This document shows, in pieces, positions 61,820 to 64,000 of a stretch of DNA of 64,000 bases. Both the position numbers and the translations under genes were made by a program. The first letter of the stretch is position 1. Each line of letters opens with the position of its first letter. The stretch lies in NCBI GenBank assembly GCA_047630275.1, contig JBLHVN010000002.1, positions 310,001-374,000 of the forward strand, written 5' to 3'. The DNA comes from GCA-2720865 sp047630275. GTDB taxonomy: Bacteria > Bdellovibrionota > Bacteriovoracia > Bacteriovoracales > Bacteriovoracaceae. The notes beneath the pieces are model-generated. The model was not told the DNA's origin and made no database searches. It was given only the letters and a program-made list of their open reading frames with translations.

Positions 61820-62162
61820 CTTGACCTCTTCCGATAACAGGTTTGCCAGGTCTTCTTGGCCGTAACCTTTCTCTAAAGAGTTCTTCCTTATCTTCATTGC
61901 TCATAGACGAATGAATAATCTTAAGTATCTCTAGTAAATGCTTAGTGATTGGAAACTTTCCATTAAAAAAATAGATGCGAACATTACCAATCAATTTTGA
62001 AACAACAACACCCGTATCCTCAAATCGGCCAAGTTGATTTTGAACCGATGATAGAGAAATCCCAAGTCCTTTAGCTATTCCACGAGGATGGGCCTCACCG
62101 TAGTGATACAAATAAAGAAGAATGTGGCCGGCATTTTTCGAGCCGAATAGTTTATCAATCAT
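61812..62162 (-). CDS. Winged-helix regulator, putative antitoxin/repressor
   Basis: A protein of 116 residues from the ATG at 62162 (AGGGTGG site upstream; GTG at 62180 adds six residues). HILLYLYHYGEAHPRGIAKGLGISLSSVQNQLGRFEDTGVVVS is an ArsR/MarR-like winged helix. The C-terminal part is basic (RERLRPRRPGKPVIGRG). Twin palindromes 24-56 bp upstream make self-regulation likely. It is translationally coupled to the nucleotidyltransferase gene. Confidence 0.75.
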   Translation of the reverse strand: MIDKLFGSKNAGHILLYLYHYGEAHPRGIAKGLGISLSSVQNQLGRFEDTGVVVSKLIGNVRIYFFNGKFPITKHLLEILKIIHSSMSNEDKEELFRERLRPRRPGKPVIGRGQDD

Positions 62163-62185
62163 ATAAAACCACCCTAACACATATC

Positions 62186-62197
62186 GGTCATTTGACC
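62186..62197. promoter_or_regulatory. Operator palindrome 1 of HTH/NTase module
   Basis: GGTCATTTGACC: GGTCA and TGACC are exact inverted repeats around TT, 24 bp upstream of the HTH gene ATG. Confidence 0.7.
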
Positions 62198-62206
62198 TAA
62201 AATATA

Positions 62207-62218
62207 AGTCAATTGACC
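62207..62218. promoter_or_regulatory. Operator palindrome 2 of HTH/NTase module
   Basis: AGTCAATTGACC matches the first site with one end mismatch and contains the perfect palindrome GTCAATTGAC. The centres of the two sites are 21 bp apart, two helical turns. Confidence 0.7.
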
Positions 62219-62370
62219 ATTAAAATGACACATCCCATATGTATATTCAACCACTTACAACAAGGACTGTCTTCTTAGCATACAAGTCTTATTGATTTCT
62301 GGTCTAAAGGCATCCATTCAAAGGGCTTACTAGAGAGATGCCTCTTCAAAGAATCCTGATTGATTTTTTA

Positions 62371-62395
62371 GGATCTGGTGCCAGTAGACTTATCC
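62371..62395 (+). repeat. Dispersed repeat B, copy 3
   Basis: GGATCTGGTGCCAGTAGACT followed by TATCC; it runs directly into 115-bp repeat copy 2. Confidence 0.7.
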
Positions 62396-62503
62396 CAGGC
62401 GAGCCCTTTCGTTTAGTTGGATTACATAAGACAGATACTCCGCGCGCTTTAGGTTGCGCTACCGCTTAACCGTCGCTTACGACCTCCAACCAAAAAAACC
62501 ACC
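62389..62503. repeat. 115-bp repeat element, copy 2
   Basis: CTTATCCCAGGCGAGCCC, GTTGGATTACATAAGACAG, CTCCGCGCGCTTTAGG and CGCTTACGACCTCCAACC align with copy 1 over its whole length. GTTGGA near one end and TCCAAC near the other are inverted, so the element can fold. It overlaps repeat B and ends in a terminator hairpin. Confidence 0.75.
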
Positions 62504-62522
62504 CATTGGGTGGTTTTTTTTG
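62492..62522. terminator. Bidirectional rho-independent terminator
   Basis: AACCACCC, loop ATT, GGGTGGTT is a perfect eight-pair stem with seven A before and seven T after it, so it works on either strand. It may end the DUF6973 operon transcript. Confidence 0.85.
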
Positions 62523-62706
62523 GTGGAGGTGCCGGTAACTCTGCAAGACTATAAAATCATTAATATTGCAAAGCTAAGTGTAGCCAAAATAGCCACAAGT
62601 TCCAACCCACGTCCTAGACAGTTTTAAAAACGGCCACTACTCAGTTGTGTAGCGCTAGAGCTAGTTGATAATATCCTATCCTTGAGTTTCTGTCCATGAG
62701 ATGAAT

Positions 62707-63360
62707 TTAACCTAGATTATTCGTTTCCCTTGAGTCAGGTTTGGATACTGGAGTCTCAATACCATTAATAACTTTAACAAAATAATTAGGATAAAGACCT
62801 TCTTTAATTTTTAAAATAAATTCACTTCTCTGAAATACTTTCCCTTCAATTAAATCAAAGAATATCTCATTTCTGCCATTTTCATCTTCTTTCAATACAA
62901 TGATTGGTTTAGATTTATTTTGAAGATTATGGATTAGTCCAGAATATTTTCTGGAATCATCAAGAGCAACTATTAGTTCACCATTATCTAATGCTTTGTG
63001 AATAAGCTTGAATAGCTCCTCAGTTGAGTTCGTCAATTCCCCATACTTTCTTCCAACAGCATTATTCCATAAGTCCATATTTAGAGATCTTGGGTCCTTG
63101 CTATTTGAATAAAGGTCAGGAGTGAGGAATTCATTCATACGCCCTAAAATATCTGCTGCAAGTTCACTGTATTCTATTGTCATAACTCCACTAACGCATG
63201 CATGCCTGAAAGCATCAACGTCATTATTTTCAAGACCGATTGCTGAAGGGTCAATCTTGCCATTGGAGTTTTTCTCAAGTGGCCTGATATTTTTATCAAA
63301 GTATAAATAGCAATTATCCCTAGCCTCATTTTTAAGCACATGCGGAAATTTGATTTTCAT
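62707..63360 (-). CDS. DUF6973-like protein
   Basis: A protein of 217 residues. DVDAFRHACVSGVMTIEY (His53) and LNMDLWNNAVGRKYG (Asn99-Asn100) match the paired motifs of the DUF6973 group, often found at C-termini of large secreted toxins or beside them. No signal peptide is visible. It overlaps the upstream small membrane protein gene by 29 nt. A toxin or effector role is possible but not shown. A polar linker and a C-terminal region of unknown type follow the motif part. Confidence 0.55.
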   Translation of the reverse strand: MKIKFPHVLKNEARDNCYLYFDKNIRPLEKNSNGKIDPSAIGLENNDVDAFRHACVSGVMTIEYSELAADILGRMNEFLTPDLYSNSKDPRSLNMDLWNNAVGRKYGELTNSTEELFKLIHKALDNGELIVALDDSRKYSGLIHNLQNKSKPIIVLKEDENGRNEIFFDLIEGKVFQRSEFILKIKEGLYPNYFVKVINGIETPVSKPDSRETNNLG

Positions 63361-63673
63361 TATTCCTCCAAATTGTGCTTATTATCCATAAATGAAAAAG
63401 TACTGATAAATACTCCATGTAGGGTAAAACACCCCCTACTGTTAAAGTCACACCGACCAAGGAAATAAACATCCAAACCGTGAAAGTTATCCTAAACCTA
63501 TTTTTTAAGCGATTAAAGGAAACAAGAATAAGGCCCATATTCAAGATCAACGACATCACGATACCGCCAAGCAACGCGATAATAAAGGGCCTAGGCTCTC
63601 CGGTACTTCTCAAAACACTCGAAGAAATAGCAACTAGGAGAATAGCTCCACAAAAAATTGTTCTATTTATCAT
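63332..63673 (-). CDS. Small membrane protein upstream of DUF6973
   Basis: A protein of 113 residues with four predicted spans (about 5-18, 29-52, 63-80 and 84-102). No family is recognised. It overlaps the DUF6973-like gene, so it may be its partner, for example an immunity or anchoring protein (inference). Confidence 0.6.
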   Translation of the reverse strand: MINRTIFCGAILLVAISSSVLRSTGEPRPFIIALLGGIVMSLILNMGLILVSFNRLKNRFRITFTVWMFISLVGVTLTVGGVLPYMEYLSVLFHLWIISTIWRNNENQISACA

Positions 63674-63685
63674 ATAAGACTAATC

Positions 63686-64000
63686 CTACCGCTCGAGTAG
63701 CTCTTTTACCTTATCAATATACTCACTACTTTTCTTCTCTTTCATAGATCTTTGATTTAATAATTTCCATTTAATTGAAGGGTAATCCTTGATTTTTTCA
63801 TTTCTGAATAATGACCAATCTGGATTGTTTTCTGCGAAGCTAATAATGAACTTTCTGTCTTCACCAGTTAAAGAATCATTGATATCACTAATTAGTCTTT
63901 TTCGAGTCTTAAGCAGCTCATCCAAAGAGACATTACTTTGCGCCATATCAAGAAACTCGTCTGTATACTCTACTGAAATATCCTTTAGATTGGGATTTAG
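63686..64000 (-). CDS. AbiEii/AbiGii-type nucleotidyltransferase, C-terminal part (5' end outside window)
   Basis: The frame stays open to the window edge, so an internal ATG at 63946 is not the true start. The visible 104 residues include ENNPDWSLF and IKDYPSIKWKLLNQ, which match the closing segment of AbiEii-family nucleotidyltransferases (PDW..., PAVxWKLxN). In AbiE systems this protein is the toxin of a type IV toxin-antitoxin pair with AbiEi encoded upstream. The catalytic GS...D core lies beyond the window, so activity cannot be judged. Confidence 0.7.
   Translation of the reverse strand, partial: LNPNLKDISVEYTDEFLDMAQSNVSLDELLKTRKRLISDINDSLTGEDRKFIISFAENNPDWSLFRNEKIKDYPSIKWKLLNQRSMKEKKSSEYIDKVKELLER

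Noticed and set aside
61819..61897. Longer 206-residue start for the nucleotidyltransferase
   Set aside because: It would lie inside the HTH gene and lacks a ribosome-binding site, while the ATG at 61819 has GAGG.
61111..62503. The 115-bp repeats as integron attC sites
   Set aside because: GTTGGAT fits GTTRRRY, but no RYYYAAC partner at the right end and spacing is found, and no integrase is in view; only an attC-like impression remains.

Overview
The window is AT-rich, densely coded DNA with genes on both strands, many 1-4 nt overlaps inside operons, and an unusually high share of small exported or membrane proteins with short N-terminal signal peptides. The gene set (saccharopine dehydrogenase, BCCT carrier, DUF3095, VF530, DUF6435, several exported orphans) would fit a marine or predatory Bdellovibrionota-type bacterium such as a Bacteriovorax/Halobacteriovorax relative. 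That placement is inference from gene content; no rRNA or other phylogenetic marker is present. I recognised no tRNA, rRNA, CRISPR array or transposase.

Layout. 0-2.5 kb: the 3' end of a cytochrome P450 gene in an overlapping operon with a membrane protein and an acyltransferase-3. 2.6-4.5 kb: a stress island, with Hsp20 divergent from three small genes, two of which resemble ribosome-hibernation-factor folds. 4.5-12.5 kb: housekeeping and exported genes (CvfB-YhcH-parvulin operon, NAD-type saccharopine dehydrogenase, pirin, YghU) plus a pair of mini membrane ORFs. 12.5-18.4 kb: an alpha/beta-hydrolase/cyanophycinase-like fusion, a nucleotidyltransferase, an MFS carrier, and GNAT, cupin and Fe-S metallochaperone genes. 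18.5-27 kb: a secreted metallopeptidase, RlmF, methyltransferase, 2OG oxygenase and small basic proteins. 27-37 kb: glutamate synthase large subunit divergent from PEP carboxylase, then the mgtE-truA operon. 37-49 kb: a TetR-nitroreductase operon, BCCT transporter, PLP enzyme, DUF3095, and a second TetR cluster with a clear twin-palindrome operator. 49-57 kb: an alkylation-repair operon (Ada-AlkA fusion plus Ogt), an exported JAMM-type protein, a LysR cluster and AstE. 57.3-58.7 kb: a MerR / MerT-MerP-like fusion / Fe-S chaperone operon behind a MerR-type long-spacer promoter.

58.8-64 kb is the accessory end. It holds an S41 peptidase, repeat elements of about 115 bp, a winged-helix/nucleotidyltransferase pair that looks like a toxin-antitoxin module with its own twin operators, a DUF6973 protein with a membrane partner, and the C-terminal end of an AbiEii-type nucleotidyltransferase cut by the window edge. 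Two families of short dispersed intergenic repeats run through the window: GGTACCTGGTYACTTG (five copies, 17-55 kb) and GGTGCCAGTAGACTTATCC (three copies, 57-62 kb).

The strongest candidates for under-described biology are the repeat-flanked NTase/HTH module, the HPF-like trio opposite Hsp20, the hydrolase-cyanophycinase fusion, the lone Pycsar-effector-like membrane protein, and several mini-proteins shorter than about 60 residues.
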